DNA from: Azospirillum picis
Lineage (GTDB): Bacteria > Pseudomonadota > Alphaproteobacteria > Azospirillales > Azospirillaceae
Reading direction: 5' to 3'
Assembly (NCBI RefSeq): GCF_017876115.1
Contig: NZ_JAGINO010000005.1
Coordinates: forward strand, 289,984 to 353,983
Length of the DNA stretch: 64,000 nt
Below, piece by piece: positions 45,138 to 55,044 of the stretch (its first letter is position 1; every line of letters begins with the position of its first letter). The notes beneath the pieces were generated by a model that was given only the letters and a program-made list of their open reading frames with translations, had not been told where the DNA came from and did not search any database. Both the position numbers and the translations under genes were made by a program.

Positions 45138-45552
45138 ACCAAACCTCCATGCGTGTCTTTGTCCGCCACCCCGTCTGACGGGCGCGACGTTCGATATATG
45201 ATACCCCTAACGGTAGAAAATGAATTGAGGTTAGTCAAAAAATATCTCACGACGCGCGACCGATTGCGCTTTTGCGGCTTAATCATTGTTTAACAGTGAA
45301 CGTTCAAAGTGAGCGTCTGGTGAGACTGTTATCAAACGCGAGAAAGTTGCGGTGCTGCGACAAAAAGGACTGTTGCAGCCGCAAGCATCATGGTGCGTGC
45401 CGCGAACGCGGATCGACTGCCACGCGCTGCGGGGGGATGGCCCGCCGACTGTGGTGCACTGGGTATGTTCGGCAAAATGGCGCCGCCGGGAAACGTCGGG
45501 TTGCAAGCCGGGCGGGGGTAGGCGGAACGCCCCGGCTTTGCGCCCCCGCTGC
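45138..45552. promoter_or_regulatory. Promoter region of the TRAP binding protein; otherwise empty
   Basis: A 415-bp gap between two leftward genes. Positions about 45185-45310 are AT-rich and should contain the promoter of the binding protein. The rest (45310-45552) has no frame with a ribosome-binding site and no recognisable RNA. No clear terminator follows the upstream FadB-like gene. Confidence 0.45.
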
Positions 45553-47688
45553 TCAGCCGGGAATGGATCCGGCTTCCGCCCACCGCAACAGACGCGGTGA
45601 CGGCTGCCAGCGCGGGCTACCGGTTCGCCGGGCATGGCGCTCCACCGCTGCGGCGATGCGTCTCAGCCCTTCCTGCCCGGCCCAGAACAGCAGGCCACCG
45701 CGCCAGGACGGGAAGCCGTAGCCGTGCAGCCAGATGGCGTCGATGTCGACCGGGCGGGCGGCGACCCCCTCATCGAGGATCTTCGCAGCCTCGTTGACCA
45801 TCACATAGAGGCAGCGCTCCCGCACGTCCTCGTCGGCGACGATGCGCGGCGTGATGCCGCGGCGGCGGCGATCCTCGGCGATCACGCTGTCGACTTCCGG
45901 GTCGGGCAGCGGGACACGGCTGCCGGCCTCGTAGCGGTAGACGCCGGCGCCGGTCTTCTGGCCATGGCGGCCGCGCTCGGCCAGCACGTCGAGCCAGTCA
46001 GGCGCCTCTGCCTCCGGATCCCCGGCCTTGCGCCGCTCCTGCCGGATCCGCCAGCCGACGTCGAGTCCGGCGAGGTCGGTCATCGCGAAATGGCCGAGCG
46101 GGAAACCGAACTCCGTCAGGACGCGGTCGACCTGCTGCGGGCTGGCGCCTTCCCCGACCAGCGCCATCGCCTCGCATCCGCGCTGGTGCAGGATGCGGTT
46201 GCCGACGAAACCATGGCAGTTGCCGACCGCCACCCCGACCTTGCCGATCTTGCGTGCCAGCGCCATGGCAGTGGCGAGCACCGTGTCGGACGTCCCGGCG
46301 CCGCGCACCACCTCCAGCAGGCGCATGACCTGTGCCGGGCTGAAGAAGTGCAGGCCCAGAACGTCGTCAGGCCGCGTGGTCGCCTGGGCGATCGCGTCGA
46401 TGTCCAGCGTCGAGGTGTTCGTGGCGAGGATCGCCCCCGGCTTGCAGATGGCATCCAGGCTGCGGAAGACGGCGCGCTTGACATCCATGCTTTCGAAAGC
46501 CGCCTCGACCACGAGGTCGGCGCCGGCGACATCGTCCAGGGACGGCGTCGGCCTGATCAGCGCCATACGGCCTTCCACCTGCTCCATGGTCAGGCGGCCC
46601 TTGCGGGCGGTCGTCTCGTAGTTTCTCCGGATGGTCGCCGTCGCACGCGCGAGGGCATCGGTGCTGCTGTCCTGCAGCAGCACCGGCAGGCCGGCGTTCG
46701 CGAAGCACATGGCGATGCCGGTACCCATCGTACCGGCGCCGACCACCGCTGTCCGGCCGATGGTGCGCAAGGGTGCTTCGGTGGGCAGTCCGGGAACCTT
46801 GGCCACCTCGCGCTCGGCGAAGAAGGCATGGATCAGCCCGGCGCGCTGGGGCGAGGCCATGCACTCCAGGAACAGCGCCCGCTCGCGCGCCGTGCCGTCC
46901 GCGAAGGGAAGGGTGACGGCGGCCTCGACCGCATCCACGATGCGGTGCGGCGAGAACAGGTGCGGCGTCTTCGCCGCCAGTTCCGCCCGGCGCCGGGCGA
47001 ACAGGGCGGGATCGGTGCCGGTGATCCGCCCGCTGCGGGCACTGACCGGGACGAGCACGTCCCTGCCGGCAAGCCGGCGTCGGTCGAGCAGCCGTTCTGC
47101 CGCGCGCAACCCCGCCTCCAGCGGCGTGTCCGCATCCTCGACCGCGTCGACGAGGCCGATGGCCAGTGCCTCCTCCGCGCCGACCGGATCGCCGGACAGG
47201 ATCATGTCCAGCGCCTTTTCCGGTCCGACCAGCCGAGGCAGGCGCTGGGTGCCGCCGGCTCCCGGCAGCAGTCCCAGCTTCACTTCCGGCAGGCCGAGCC
47301 TGGCGCCCGGCAGCGCGACGCGGAAATGGCAGGCCAGCGCGATTTCCAGCCCGCCGCCCAGTGCCGTGCCGTGGATGGCCGCGGTCACGGGCTTGCCGGC
47401 GGCATCGAGCCACGCCACCACCTCCGGCAGGGTCGGCGGGGCCGGCGCCTTGCCGAATTCGCGGATGTCGGCGCCCGCCATGAAGGTGCGTCCGGCGCAG
47501 ACCAGGAGCAGCGCCTCCGCGGCCAGGTCGGCCAGTCCCTCATCCAGTGCCGCCACCAGGCCGCCGCGCACGCCCTGGCTGACCGCGTTCACCGGCGGAT
47601 GGTCGACCGTGATGACGCCGATGCGGCCATGGCGCTCATAAGTTACCGGCAGCCCGCCGGCTGCATCGGTCGGGGCGGGCGATGCCAT
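45553..47688 (-). CDS. Enoyl-CoA hydratase / 3-hydroxyacyl-CoA dehydrogenase (FadB-like)
   Basis: A 711-residue bifunctional beta-oxidation enzyme. The N-terminal crotonase domain (about 1-280) has the oxyanion loops VCAGRTFMAGADI and GTALGGGLEIALA plus LGLLPGAGGTQRLPRLVG containing the catalytic glutamate region. The dehydrogenase part (about 298-480) starts with the NAD-binding VVGAGTMGTGIAM and has His in GLHFFSPAQVM as the catalytic base; two C-terminal dehydrogenase repeats follow. The arrangement matches peroxisomal MFE1-type enzymes. The ATG at 47688 follows GGAGAG. No thiolase gene is adjacent, so it is not a classical fadBA operon here. Confidence 0.92.
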   Translation of the reverse strand: MASPAPTDAAGGLPVTYERHGRIGVITVDHPPVNAVSQGVRGGLVAALDEGLADLAAEALLLVCAGRTFMAGADIREFGKAPAPPTLPEVVAWLDAAGKPVTAAIHGTALGGGLEIALACHFRVALPGARLGLPEVKLGLLPGAGGTQRLPRLVGPEKALDMILSGDPVGAEEALAIGLVDAVEDADTPLEAGLRAAERLLDRRRLAGRDVLVPVSARSGRITGTDPALFARRRAELAAKTPHLFSPHRIVDAVEAAVTLPFADGTARERALFLECMASPQRAGLIHAFFAEREVAKVPGLPTEAPLRTIGRTAVVGAGTMGTGIAMCFANAGLPVLLQDSSTDALARATATIRRNYETTARKGRLTMEQVEGRMALIRPTPSLDDVAGADLVVEAAFESMDVKRAVFRSLDAICKPGAILATNTSTLDIDAIAQATTRPDDVLGLHFFSPAQVMRLLEVVRGAGTSDTVLATAMALARKIGKVGVAVGNCHGFVGNRILHQRGCEAMALVGEGASPQQVDRVLTEFGFPLGHFAMTDLAGLDVGWRIRQERRKAGDPEAEAPDWLDVLAERGRHGQKTGAGVYRYEAGSRVPLPDPEVDSVIAEDRRRRGITPRIVADEDVRERCLYVMVNEAAKILDEGVAARPVDIDAIWLHGYGFPSWRGGLLFWAGQEGLRRIAAAVERHARRTGSPRWQPSPRLLRWAEAGSIPG

Positions 47689-47800
47689 CGTCACTCTCCG
47701 AACATCCGGACTTCCGGGCGCCATGGCCCGGCGGCGGTCAGTCTAGCAGGCGGTCCGCCCGAGGCAAGACGCCGGGATGGCGTTGCCGCCGGCGGAACAG

Positions 47801-48031
47801 CTATTCCGCCACCCGCAGATCGGTCTTGCGGTGGTGCGTCTGGGACCGCCGCCCCATGGTGATGTTCTTGGGCGCCCGGACGTCCGGGTTGCGCCAGGTC
47901 CAGCACTCGCCAGTGTCGTCCTGGAAGCAGACCCAGCACAGATGATGCTCCGGCCCGTAGTCGATCAGGAAATGGGCGAGTGCCGGTCCCTTGGGCGTTT
48001 CCAGGGGCAGCGGCGGATTCAGTTGCATCAT
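47801..48031 (-). CDS. Small conserved-looking protein of unknown function
   Basis: A 76-residue soluble protein with two Cys close together (CWVCFQDD) and a third nearby (GECWTW), plus several Trp and His residues; the composition and high third-position G+C indicate real coding. There is no signal peptide or membrane helix. The Cys/Trp pattern could form a small metal or disulphide site, but I recognise no family. GAGG precedes tandem ATG codons, so the start may be one codon later. It stands alone between the FadB-like gene and the osmolyte transporter. Confidence 0.65.
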   Translation of the reverse strand: MMQLNPPLPLETPKGPALAHFLIDYGPEHHLCWVCFQDDTGECWTWRNPDVRAPKNITMGRRSQTHHRKTDLRVAE

Positions 48032-48160
48032 GGCGGGGCCTCGGCTGTGGGGGCGGCACCGGTCGGTGTGCCTGCCTGTGGAACGGCCGGGACCCGGTGC
48101 CGTTCAGCGGTCGCGTGGAGGTGATCCGATTGCGTCATGCCGACTGCGCCATTTGCGAGC

Positions 48161-48177
48161 AGCCGGCGGGGCCGGCT
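48161..48177 (-). terminator. Hairpin after the osmolyte transporter operon
   Basis: AGCCGGC (48161-48167) and GCCGGCT (48171-48177) form a perfect 7-bp stem with a 3-nt loop, extendable by GA/TC pairs, two bases past the last stop of the operon at 48180. No U-tract follows; a probable weak terminator or 3'-end stabiliser. Confidence 0.5.
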
Positions 48178-48179
48178 TC

Positions 48180-48941
48180 TCAGGCATTCGACCAGCGGGT
48201 CAGCCACCCCGCCAGACGGTCGAAACCGGCATCGATCACCACAGCCAGCGCGGCGACGATCAGCGCCCCCTGGATGACGTAGGCCTGGTTCGACCCGTTC
48301 AGGCCGACGATGATCGGCAGGCCCAGCGTCTTGGCGCCGACGGTCGAGGCGATGGCGGCGGTGCCGACATTGATGATGACGGCGGTGCGGACCCCCGCCA
48401 GGATCACCGGCGCGGCAAGCGGCAGTTCCACCCGGAACAGCACCTCCGCCGGCCCCATGCCGAGACCTCGGGCGGCGTCCAGCACGGCCGGCGCCACGCC
48501 TTCCAGCCCGGCGACCGTATTCTCGACCACCGGCAGCAGGGCGTAGAGGGTCAGCGCGATCAGCGCCGGTTCGGGGCCGAAGCCGATCACCGGCACCGCC
48601 AGCGCCAGTACCGCCACCGGCGGGAAGGTCTGCCCCATGGTGGCGACCGTTTCCAGCAGGCCGCGGAATTCCCGCCCCCAGGGGCGGGTGACGGCGATGC
48701 CGGCACCGGTCCCGATCAGGATGGCGGCAAGGCTGGAGCCCCCCACCAGCGCCATGTGGTCCAGGGTGAGCCGGACGAAGCTGTCGGCCTCGTAGAGCGG
48801 CCGGTCCAATCCGGGATAGAGTGCGGCGAACAGCGGCTTCAGCGACGGCATGCCCAGCACCAGCGCCACCAGCGCCACCATGCCCAACATCAGCCGGTCG
48901 GTCAGCCAGTCCCGCGGGGACATCCCGGCCATGCCGGTCAT
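48180..48941 (-). CDS. Osmolyte ABC transporter permease (OpuCB/YehW-like)
   Basis: A 253-residue inner-membrane permease with about six helices and the BPD-transporter loop [20 protein letters not shown] (EAA-like) near 145-165. It is shorter than the second permease of the same operon. The start at 48941 overlaps the stop of the ATPase gene (ATGA); in-frame ATG codons also occur 3 and 6 codons later. It belongs to the glycine betaine, choline or carnitine uptake group by sequence and by its neighbours. It is the last gene of a four-gene leftward operon. Confidence 0.87.
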   Translation of the reverse strand: MTGMAGMSPRDWLTDRLMLGMVALVALVLGMPSLKPLFAALYPGLDRPLYEADSFVRLTLDHMALVGGSSLAAILIGTGAGIAVTRPWGREFRGLLETVATMGQTFPPVAVLALAVPVIGFGPEPALIALTLYALLPVVENTVAGLEGVAPAVLDAARGLGMGPAEVLFRVELPLAAPVILAGVRTAVIINVGTAAIASTVGAKTLGLPIIVGLNGSNQAYVIQGALIVAALAVVIDAGFDRLAGWLTRWSNA

Positions 48942-49906
48942 GCCCGCCCGCCCGCCTGGCCACCCGCCGCATCGTCCGGCATCGACCGCACGAGGTCGGA
49001 AAGGTGGAGCACGCCGGCCGGGCGGCCGTCGCCGTCCACGACCGGAAGCCGCTCCGTGCCGCGGGCCACCATTTCCGACAGGGCGCGGTGCAGCGGAGTT
49101 TCGACCGGCAGGGCGATGCCGCCGAGCCTCTCCTGCCGGCGCGCGCGGTCGCCGGCTGTCTCCACCGCCAGCCGCTTCAACCCCCACTCCTCGCGCCCGA
49201 CGAGGTCACGCACCAGTGGGCTGGCCGGCCGGGTCAGAATCTCCAGCGGGGTGGCGCACTGGATCATCCGGCCATGGTCCATCACCGCGATGCGGTCGGC
49301 GAGCCGCAGCGCCTCGTCCATGTCGTGGGTCACGAAGACCACGGTGGTGCCGGTGCGGTGGCGGATCGCCGACAGCTCCGACTGGAGGCTGGCGCGGGTG
49401 ATGGGGTCGAGCGCGCTGAACGGCTCGTCCATCAGCAGGATGCGCGGCTCCGCCGCCAGGGCGCGGGCGACGCCGACGCGCTGCTGCTGCCCACCGGAGA
49501 GCTGATGCGGATAGGCGCCGCGGTAACGCCGGGGGTCGAGGTTCAACATCTCAAGCAGCTCGGTCACGCGGTCACGGATGCGGGGCTTCGGCCAGCCGAG
49601 CAGCGCCGGAACGGTGGCGATGTTGCGCTCCACCGTCCAGTGCGGGAAAAGCCCGACGGACTGGATGACGTACCCCATGCGCCGGCGCAGCTCCTCCGGC
49701 TTCAGGCTGACGATGTCCTCGCCGTCGATGCGGATGGCGCCCCCGTCGGCGGGGATCAGCCGGTTGATCATCCGCAGTACCGTCGACTTGCCGGACCCGG
49801 ACGGACCGATCAGGACGCGGAACTCCCCCTCGTCGACGGTGAAGGACACGGTGTCGACCGCAGTCCAGGAGCCGAAGCGCTTGCTGACGCGCTCGAACTG
49901 GATCAT
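48938..49906 (-). CDS. Osmolyte ABC transporter ATP-binding protein with C-terminal CBS-type region (OpuCA/OsmV-like)
   Basis: A 322-residue ATPase. Walker A is GPSGSGKST near 34-42, the signature LSGGQQQR near 137, Walker B ILLMDEP near 157. After the ATPase domain, residues about 250-315 ([20 protein letters not shown], then [20 protein letters not shown]) form a single CBS-like motif, the ionic-strength or ligand sensor of OpuA/OpuC-type transporters. AAGGAG precedes the ATG, which overlaps the stop of the long permease gene. The retained CBS unit favours an osmotically gated compatible-solute importer. Confidence 0.9.
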   Translation of the reverse strand: MIQFERVSKRFGSWTAVDTVSFTVDEGEFRVLIGPSGSGKSTVLRMINRLIPADGGAIRIDGEDIVSLKPEELRRRMGYVIQSVGLFPHWTVERNIATVPALLGWPKPRIRDRVTELLEMLNLDPRRYRGAYPHQLSGGQQQRVGVARALAAEPRILLMDEPFSALDPITRASLQSELSAIRHRTGTTVVFVTHDMDEALRLADRIAVMDHGRMIQCATPLEILTRPASPLVRDLVGREEWGLKRLAVETAGDRARRQERLGGIALPVETPLHRALSEMVARGTERLPVVDGDGRPAGVLHLSDLVRSMPDDAAGGQAGGRA

Positions 49907-51159
49907 TGGGCACTCCTTGCCTGGACGTCGCCTGGCTGGTTGGGGGGCTGGCTTGGTGGCTGGTTCGGGGCGTGGTGGGCTGTCCGGCCGCCGGCCCCGC
50001 GGGCTGCGGCCGCGATGCCGATGGACAACAGGGCGTCGGCGGCGACGGCGAGCAGGATGACGGGAACGGCGCCGAGCAGCACGAGGTCCAGGGCGTTGGC
50101 GAAAAGGCCCTGGAACATGATGGCGCCGAGGCCGCCGGCACCGATCAGCGCCGCCACCGCCGCCAGTCCCACCGCCTGGACCAGGGTGACGCGCAGGCCC
50201 GACAGGAAGACCGGCAGGGCGAGCGGCAGGTCGACGCGCAGGAAGATCTGGCCCGGCGTGAGGCCCATGCCGCGCGCCGCCTCGCGCACCCCGGCGGGGA
50301 CGCCCTCCAGCCCGACCGCGGTGTTGCGGACGATCGGCAGCAGCGAATAGAGCGTCAGCGCGATCACCGCGGGCAGCGGCCCCACCCCGCTGATCCCCGC
50401 TCCCGGCAGCAGGGCGCCCAGGGCGGCCAGCGGCGCCATCAGCAGGCCGAAGAGCGCGATGGAGGGGACCGTCTGCACCACGTTCAGCACCGGGAACACC
50501 GCCCGCCCGATCGCCGCCCTCCGGTGGGCCGCCACTCCCAGCGGCACGCCGACCAGCAGCGTCGGCACCAGCGCCGCCGCCACCAGCAGGACATGGCGCA
50601 GCACGGCGTCGGCGAACACGTCGCGACGGTTGGCGTATTCCTTGAGAAGCGAGAGATGGTCGAGATGCCCGGAGGCGAGCAGCGCCGCCACCAGCGCTGC
50701 GACCGACCCGCCGACCGCCAGGCGTCCGGCGGTCCCCAGCCCCATCCGCCGGGCGCCGTCGACCGCGGCCAGCAGCCCGGCCGCCGCCATCACCCAGAAG
50801 CCCGAGGCGAAGGAGGTGCGGGCGGCGGGCGACGCGCCGGCCGCCAGCCGCGCCGCCTGCTCGCCGGCCAGCCAGACAAGGGCCGCCGCGAGCAGCGCGC
50901 CCGCGACGACGGTCAGCCCCAGTGCGGCGCGCGTCGGCCGCAGGAAGGGGGTGCCCAGCAGGACGAGGCCCGGCAGCAGGGCGCCGATGTCCGCGACCGT
51001 CTGCACCGCGGCCCACAGCGGCACCGGCCGGCCGGAAAGCAGGCGGTTGGGCGCGAAGCCGAGGAAGGGCAGGAGGGCGCCCGCCACCGCCGCCACCGCC
51101 ATCAGCAGGGCGACGCGGTTGTGGACGACGGTGCCGGAAAGGCCGCGATGCAGGGTCAC
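49903..51159 (-). CDS. Osmolyte ABC transporter permease with extended N-terminal half (OsmY/YehY-like)
   Basis: A 418-residue permease. The C-terminal ~230 residues are the usual permease domain, with the loop [20 protein letters not shown] near 300. The N-terminal ~170 residues hold four or five extra hydrophobic helices with an unstructured AAGASPAA stretch, as in YehY-type permeases. The last 30 residues are an unusual Pro/Gln/Asn repeat ([12 protein letters not shown]) encoded by a G/T-rich imperfect repeat at about 49925-49975. It is the second gene of the operon, 9 bp after the binding-protein gene and overlapping the ATPase gene. Confidence 0.87.
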   Translation of the reverse strand: MTLHRGLSGTVVHNRVALLMAVAAVAGALLPFLGFAPNRLLSGRPVPLWAAVQTVADIGALLPGLVLLGTPFLRPTRAALGLTVVAGALLAAALVWLAGEQAARLAAGASPAARTSFASGFWVMAAAGLLAAVDGARRMGLGTAGRLAVGGSVAALVAALLASGHLDHLSLLKEYANRRDVFADAVLRHVLLVAAALVPTLLVGVPLGVAAHRRAAIGRAVFPVLNVVQTVPSIALFGLLMAPLAALGALLPGAGISGVGPLPAVIALTLYSLLPIVRNTAVGLEGVPAGVREAARGMGLTPGQIFLRVDLPLALPVFLSGLRVTLVQAVGLAAVAALIGAGGLGAIMFQGLFANALDLVLLGAVPVILLAVAADALLSIGIAAAARGAGGRTAHHAPNQPPSQPPNQPGDVQARSAQ

Positions 51160-51168
51160 GTCATCGGC

Positions 51169-52098
51169 TTACTTCAGGAAGCCCTTGGATTTCAGGTACT
51201 CGGCGGCGACCTGCTTCTGGTCCTGGCCGTCGACCGAGATCTTGGCGTTCAGCGACCGCAGCGTCTGGGCGTCGAGCGAGGCGAAGACGGGCGTCAGGAG
51301 GTCCCGGATCTTCGGGTTCGCCTCCAGCACCGGCGCGCGCACGGTCGGTGCCGGCTCGTAGACCATCTGCGCGCCCTTGGTGTCCTGCATCACCACGAGG
51401 TCCAGGGCGGCGATTGCGCCGTCGGTCCCATAGACCATCGCCGTGTTGACGTCGGAGGTTCCCTCCGCCGCCGCGCGGATCGTGGCGGCGGTGTCGCCGC
51501 CGGCCAGCACCAGCAGTTGGTCCGGGCGCATGGCGAAGCCGTAGGTCTGCTGGAAGGACGGCAGGGCCGCCGGGCTCTCGACGAACTCGGCGGAGGCGGC
51601 GATCTTCGCCTTGCCGCCGCCGGACACCCACTTTGCGAAATCCTCCATCGTCTTCAGCTTGTTGGCGTCGGCGACGTCGCGGCGCACGGCGAGCGCCCAG
51701 GTGTTGTTTGCCGGCGCCGGCTTCAGCCAGACGATGTTGTTCTTCTCCTTGTCGAGCGTGCTGACCTTCTCGTAGCCGGCTCCGGCGTTCTTCCAGGCCG
51801 GGTCGCTGTCCAGGTTGAGGAAGAAGGCGCCGTTGCCGGTGTATTCGGGGTAGAGGTCGATCTCGCCCGACAGCAGGGCGCCGCGCACGATCTTGGTCGG
51901 GCCGAGCTGGACCTTGTTCTCGGTGCGGATGCCGCCGGCTTCCAGCACCTGCAGGATCATGGTGCCGAGCAGGCCGCTTTCGGCGTCGAGCTTGGAGCCG
52001 ACCCGCACCGTGTCCGCCGCCTGTGCCGACCCGGCGAGAAGGCTGAGCGCCAGCGCCGCGCCCATCATGGCACGGCCCGTGTTGAACAGTTTGAACAC
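51169..52098 (-). CDS. Osmolyte ABC transporter substrate-binding protein (OsmF/YehZ-like)
   Basis: A 309-residue secreted binding protein. The signal peptide ends AGSAQA about residue 25; the mature protein starts with the ADTVRVGSKLDAESGLLG strand. GALLSGEIDLYPEYTGNG near 75 is the conserved ligand-site segment, in which the aromatic Tyr residues bind quaternary ammonium groups in related OpuC/ProX proteins. The start is GTG at 52098 with GGGAGG 6 bp upstream; no ATG fits. It is the first gene of the operon with both permeases and the ATPase. Ligand is probably glycine betaine or a related compound, unproven. Confidence 0.88.
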   Translation of the reverse strand: MFKLFNTGRAMMGAALALSLLAGSAQAADTVRVGSKLDAESGLLGTMILQVLEAGGIRTENKVQLGPTKIVRGALLSGEIDLYPEYTGNGAFFLNLDSDPAWKNAGAGYEKVSTLDKEKNNIVWLKPAPANNTWALAVRRDVADANKLKTMEDFAKWVSGGGKAKIAASAEFVESPAALPSFQQTYGFAMRPDQLLVLAGGDTAATIRAAAEGTSDVNTAMVYGTDGAIAALDLVVMQDTKGAQMVYEPAPTVRAPVLEANPKIRDLLTPVFASLDAQTLRSLNAKISVDGQDQKQVAAEYLKSKGFLK

Positions 52099-52306
52099 CC
52101 CTGATCCTCCCCCGAAGCACGTCACGGCCGGCGGTTTGGCGGCCAAGCTTGTGGAAGAGCATGGGGCGGCCATCGGTCCGCGGCAAGCCGAGCTTTCCGA
52201 TAGTCCGGTCTGGCCTATGCTCTTGCGCCTATGGCGCCGGCGTCCGGCAGGAACCACGGAGGCGACGGGCCTGTTTACCGTGCAACGGCAGTCACAGGAG
52301 GACGCG

Positions 52307-52480
52307 ATGTCCCAGGGCGACAAATCGAAATACACCGACAAGCAGAAGCGTCAGGCCGAGCACATCGAGGAAAGCTACGAGAAGCGCGGCCTGTCCGAGC
52401 CGGAGGCCGAACGCCGCGCCTGGGCCACCGTCAACAAGCAGGACGGCGGCGGCAAGAAGGGCGGCTCCGGCCACGACTGA
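52307..52480 (+). CDS. Small basic Lys-rich protein (so-called plasmid stabilization protein family)
   Basis: A 57-residue, highly charged soluble protein: GDKSKYTDKQKRQAEHIEES then a helix with YEKRGLSEPEAERRAWATV, and a Gly/Lys tail (GGGKKGGSG). This layout is the small family often labelled plasmid stabilization protein in alphaproteobacterial annotations, although no biochemical role is established. AGGAGG lies 6 bp before the ATG, giving a strong initiation signal. It diverges from the osmolyte transporter operon and converges with the isochorismatase-like gene. The predicted helical, basic nature is consistent with nucleic-acid binding, but that is speculation. Confidence 0.8.
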   Translation: MSQGDKSKYTDKQKRQAEHIEESYEKRGLSEPEAERRAWATVNKQDGGGKKGGSGHD

Positions 52481-52495
52481 CCGGCGCCGGTGCCG

Positions 52496-53056
52496 TCACA
52501 GCCGCCCGAGGATGCCGGCGGTGGTGGCGACCTCGCAGAACTCGAAACCCAGCGTGGCGACGTGGACGGCCTGGACCTGTTCGGCGGGGATCGTCCCGCC
52601 CCGGCCATCCGGCAGCTCGAAGCAGTCGCAGGCATCGGCCGCCAGCGTGATCTTCCATCCCATGTTGGCGCCGGTGCGGACGGTGGTCGAGACACACATG
52701 TCGGTCGAGATGCCGAACACCACCAGCCGCTCGACGCCGAGCCGGCGCAGGCGGAGGTCGAGGTCGGTGCCGATGAAGGCGGCGTTGACGCTCTTGCTCA
52801 CCACCCCCTCGCCGCCGCATGGCTCGAAGCCGTCACGGAAGCGGTTGCCGTCCTGGCCGGGGCGCAGGCTGGAGTCCGGCTCGGCCGAATCGTGACGCAC
52901 ATGGAGGATCGGCCGGCCGCTGCGCCGCCACCCCTCCAGAAGCCGCAGCCCGTTGCGGTCGGCCTCTCGGTTCCAGCGGCGCGGCCATGACGGCCCGTCG
53001 AAGGCGCGCTGCATGTCGACGGCGAGCAGAAGGGTCGCCGGAGGGAACTGGATCAT
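52496..53056 (-). CDS. Isochorismatase-like cysteine hydrolase
   Basis: A 186-residue hydrolase with the catalytic triad Asp14 (LAVDMQ), Lys89 (VSKSVN) and Cys122 (TDMCVSTT), and the cis-peptide-containing GISTDMC loop. Relatives hydrolyse amides such as nicotinamide, N-carbamoylsarcosine or ureidoacrylate. The Lys-Ser-Val-Asn-Ala-Ala-Phe spacing resembles the general isochorismatase-like group rather than true EntB. It diverges from the Lrp-type regulator gene starting at 53183, which is a plausible controller. Substrate unknown. Confidence 0.87.
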   Translation of the reverse strand: MIQFPPATLLLAVDMQRAFDGPSWPRRWNREADRNGLRLLEGWRRSGRPILHVRHDSAEPDSSLRPGQDGNRFRDGFEPCGGEGVVSKSVNAAFIGTDLDLRLRRLGVERLVVFGISTDMCVSTTVRTGANMGWKITLAADACDCFELPDGRGGTIPAEQVQAVHVATLGFEFCEVATTAGILGRL

Positions 53057-53182
53057 TGGATGCTCCGCTCAAATCGTCCATGGTCCTTCTCGCCCGGACG
53101 GGAGCCGGTTGCACCCCGGCATGATGCCGGTGCGGCCGGCGGATCGCCGGTGGCAGGCGGAGGTGCGGGATGGGCGATCGGG

Positions 53183-53605
53183 ATGGACGATAAGGACAGG
53201 CTGCTGGTGGCGGCCCTGCGCAAGGATGGCCGCCGCACGCTGGTGGCGCTGGCCCGGGACCTCGGGCTGTCGCGCAGCGCGACCCAGGAGCGGCTCGACC
53301 GGCTGCTGCGGACGGGGGTGATCCGCGGCTTCACCACGGTCGAGGAGGATCGGCGGCGCGGTGGCGCCTGCGCGCACTTCCTCTTGCGCCACCGGCCGGG
53401 CCGGACCTGCGCCCAACTCGTCCCCAAGCTGCACCGCGTTCCGGGAATCGTCTCGCTCCACTCCGTCGCCGGCGCCATCGACATGGTCATCCAGGCGGAG
53501 GGCACCGACACCGCCGCCATCGAGGCCATCCGCGCCGCCATCGTCGAGCTGCCGGAGGTGGCGGAGGTGACCACTCTGATGGTGCTGGAGCGTTTCCTCG
53601 ACTGA
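53183..53605 (+). CDS. Lrp/AsnC-family transcriptional regulator
   Basis: A 140-residue Lrp-type protein. The N-terminal helix-turn-helix (about 1-60) has DDKDRLLVAALRKDGR and LSRSATQERLDRLLRTGVI; the C-terminal RAM domain (about 65-140) has the VPGIVSLHSVAGAIDMVI strand pattern. The ATG at 53183 gives the family's usual length of about 140-150 residues; a frame open 41 codons upstream is Pro/Gly-rich and unlikely to be coding. It diverges from the isochorismatase-like gene and may control it. The effector, typically an amino acid, is not known. Confidence 0.85.
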   Translation: MDDKDRLLVAALRKDGRRTLVALARDLGLSRSATQERLDRLLRTGVIRGFTTVEEDRRRGGACAHFLLRHRPGRTCAQLVPKLHRVPGIVSLHSVAGAIDMVIQAEGTDTAAIEAIRAAIVELPEVAEVTTLMVLERFLD

Positions 53606-53620
53606 AGCGCGGAATCGGGG

Positions 53621-54736
53621 TCACATCCCCCGGTAGGTCCACTCCGTGCCCAGCGCCGCGGCGTCGCGGTCGCGCAGCACCGCCACCTCGGCGTGGGCCG
53701 GCGACAGTTCGCACACCGGGTCGGTGGCGTCGGCGCTGCCGGCCAGCGCCAGCGCCTGGCAGCGGCAGCCGCCCCAATCCTCCTCCTTGTGGTCGCAGGA
53801 CCGGCAGGGGTCGGGCATCCAGTCGGTGCCGCGGTAGCGGGCGAAGGCCGGCCCGTCGCGCCAGATTTCCGACAGGCTGCGGTCGTGCACGGTTTCGAAC
53901 GCCAGCCCCGGGATCGTCTCCGCCGCATGGCAGGGCAGGACGCGACCGCGCGGGGTGACGTTCATGAAGCGGCGCGCCCAGCCGCCCATGCAGCTCTTCG
54001 GCCGGCGGGCGTAATAGTCCGGCACCACGTAATCCACCACGATCCGGCCCGCCAGCTCCGGCAGGCGCGCACGCACCGCGGCGTCCATTGCCAGCAACTG
54101 CTCGCGCGACGGCATCAATGAGGCCCGGTTGGCCAGCGCCCAGCCGTAATACTGCACGTTGGCGATCTCGATCCGGCCGGCGCCGAGCTCCATCGCCAGG
54201 TCGATGACCTCGTTGACCCGCTCGATATTGTGGCGGTGCAGGACGGCATTGATGGTCAGCGCCAGACCCTGCGCCACCACCATGCGGGCAACCTCCAGCT
54301 TCTTGCCATGGCCGCCGCGGAAGCCGCCGACGCGGTCGGCGCCGGCCGCTTCGGAGTCCTGCAGGCTGATCTGCACATGCTGGAGGCCGGCCCGCTTCAG
54401 CCGGTCCAGCCGCGCCGCGTCCAGCAGCACCGCCGAGGTGATGAGGTTGCTGTAGAGCCCGACCTCGGTCGCATGGGCGACCAGCTCCTCCAGGTCTTTG
54501 CGCACGCACGGTTCGCCGCCGGAGAAATGGACCTGCAGCGCCCCGACGTCGGCGGCCTCCTCCAGCACCCGCTTCCAGGTGGCGGTGTCCAGCTCGGCGC
54601 TGGCGGGATCGAGCGCCAGCGGGTTGGAGCAGTAGGGGCAGCGCAGCGGGCAGCGGTGGGTCAGCTCCGCCAGTACGGCGAAGGGCGGAGCCGGCTCGCC
54701 GTTGCGGGCGGCGAGGGCGGGCAGGGCGCAGCTCAT
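53621..54736 (-). CDS. pqqE: PqqA peptide cyclase, radical SAM protein
   Basis: A 371-residue radical SAM enzyme that cross-links the Glu and Tyr of PqqA, the first step of PQQ formation. The [4Fe-4S] cysteines are Cys29, Cys33 and Cys36 (CPLRCPYC); a SPASM domain follows near 255-345 with further Cys residues ([24 protein letters not shown]). It acts with the peptide chaperone PqqD and reduces SAM in the cytosol. Its ATG overlaps the pqqD stop (ATGA), tying their translation together. Length and motifs are normal. It is the last gene of the pqq operon. Confidence 0.95.
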   Translation of the reverse strand: MSCALPALAARNGEPAPPFAVLAELTHRCPLRCPYCSNPLALDPASAELDTATWKRVLEEAADVGALQVHFSGGEPCVRKDLEELVAHATEVGLYSNLITSAVLLDAARLDRLKRAGLQHVQISLQDSEAAGADRVGGFRGGHGKKLEVARMVVAQGLALTINAVLHRHNIERVNEVIDLAMELGAGRIEIANVQYYGWALANRASLMPSREQLLAMDAAVRARLPELAGRIVVDYVVPDYYARRPKSCMGGWARRFMNVTPRGRVLPCHAAETIPGLAFETVHDRSLSEIWRDGPAFARYRGTDWMPDPCRSCDHKEEDWGGCRCQALALAGSADATDPVCELSPAHAEVAVLRDRDAAALGTEWTYRGM

Positions 54737-55044
54737 GAGACGACGTAGCCCTTGTTGCGGAGGTCGGTCAGCATCTCCAGCACGTCGGCGGCAACCTCGG
54801 CGCGGGGGGCATCATACTCCGTGGTCAGCCGGTCGATGCCGGCGGCGACATCGGCGTCGGCATCGCCACCCGTGCCGACGCAGGCGCGCACCACGGCCAG
54901 CGCCATCTCGTCCAGCACCAGCAGACGTTCCGGCGCCATCAGCATCCACTGGCCGCGGCGGCGGTCGTTGCGCAGCATGACACCGGGAGCCAGGCGCAGC
55001 CGGTCTGCTTCGGCGATTGCGGGGGTGGGGGCGATGGCGTTCAC
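54733..55044 (-). CDS. pqqD: PQQ biosynthesis peptide chaperone
   Basis: A 103-residue small protein. The winged-helix-type RRE fold that holds PqqA and delivers it to PqqE is recognisable from [20 protein letters not shown] and the [13 protein letters not shown] helix. It begins with GTG at 55044, overlapping the pqqC stop (GTGA); no ATG suits. Its stop overlaps the pqqE start. The Ala/Pro-rich head of about 15 residues is the variable part. Identity rests on size, order and pattern. Confidence 0.92.
   Translation of the reverse strand: MNAIAPTPAIAEADRLRLAPGVMLRNDRRRGQWMLMAPERLLVLDEMALAVVRACVGTGGDADADVAAGIDRLTTEYDAPRAEVAADVLEMLTDLRNKGYVVS

Noticed and set aside
45310..45552. Small gene or RNA in the gap before the FadB-like gene
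   Set aside because: Open frames there lack initiation signals and coding composition, and no stable RNA fold was evident by eye.
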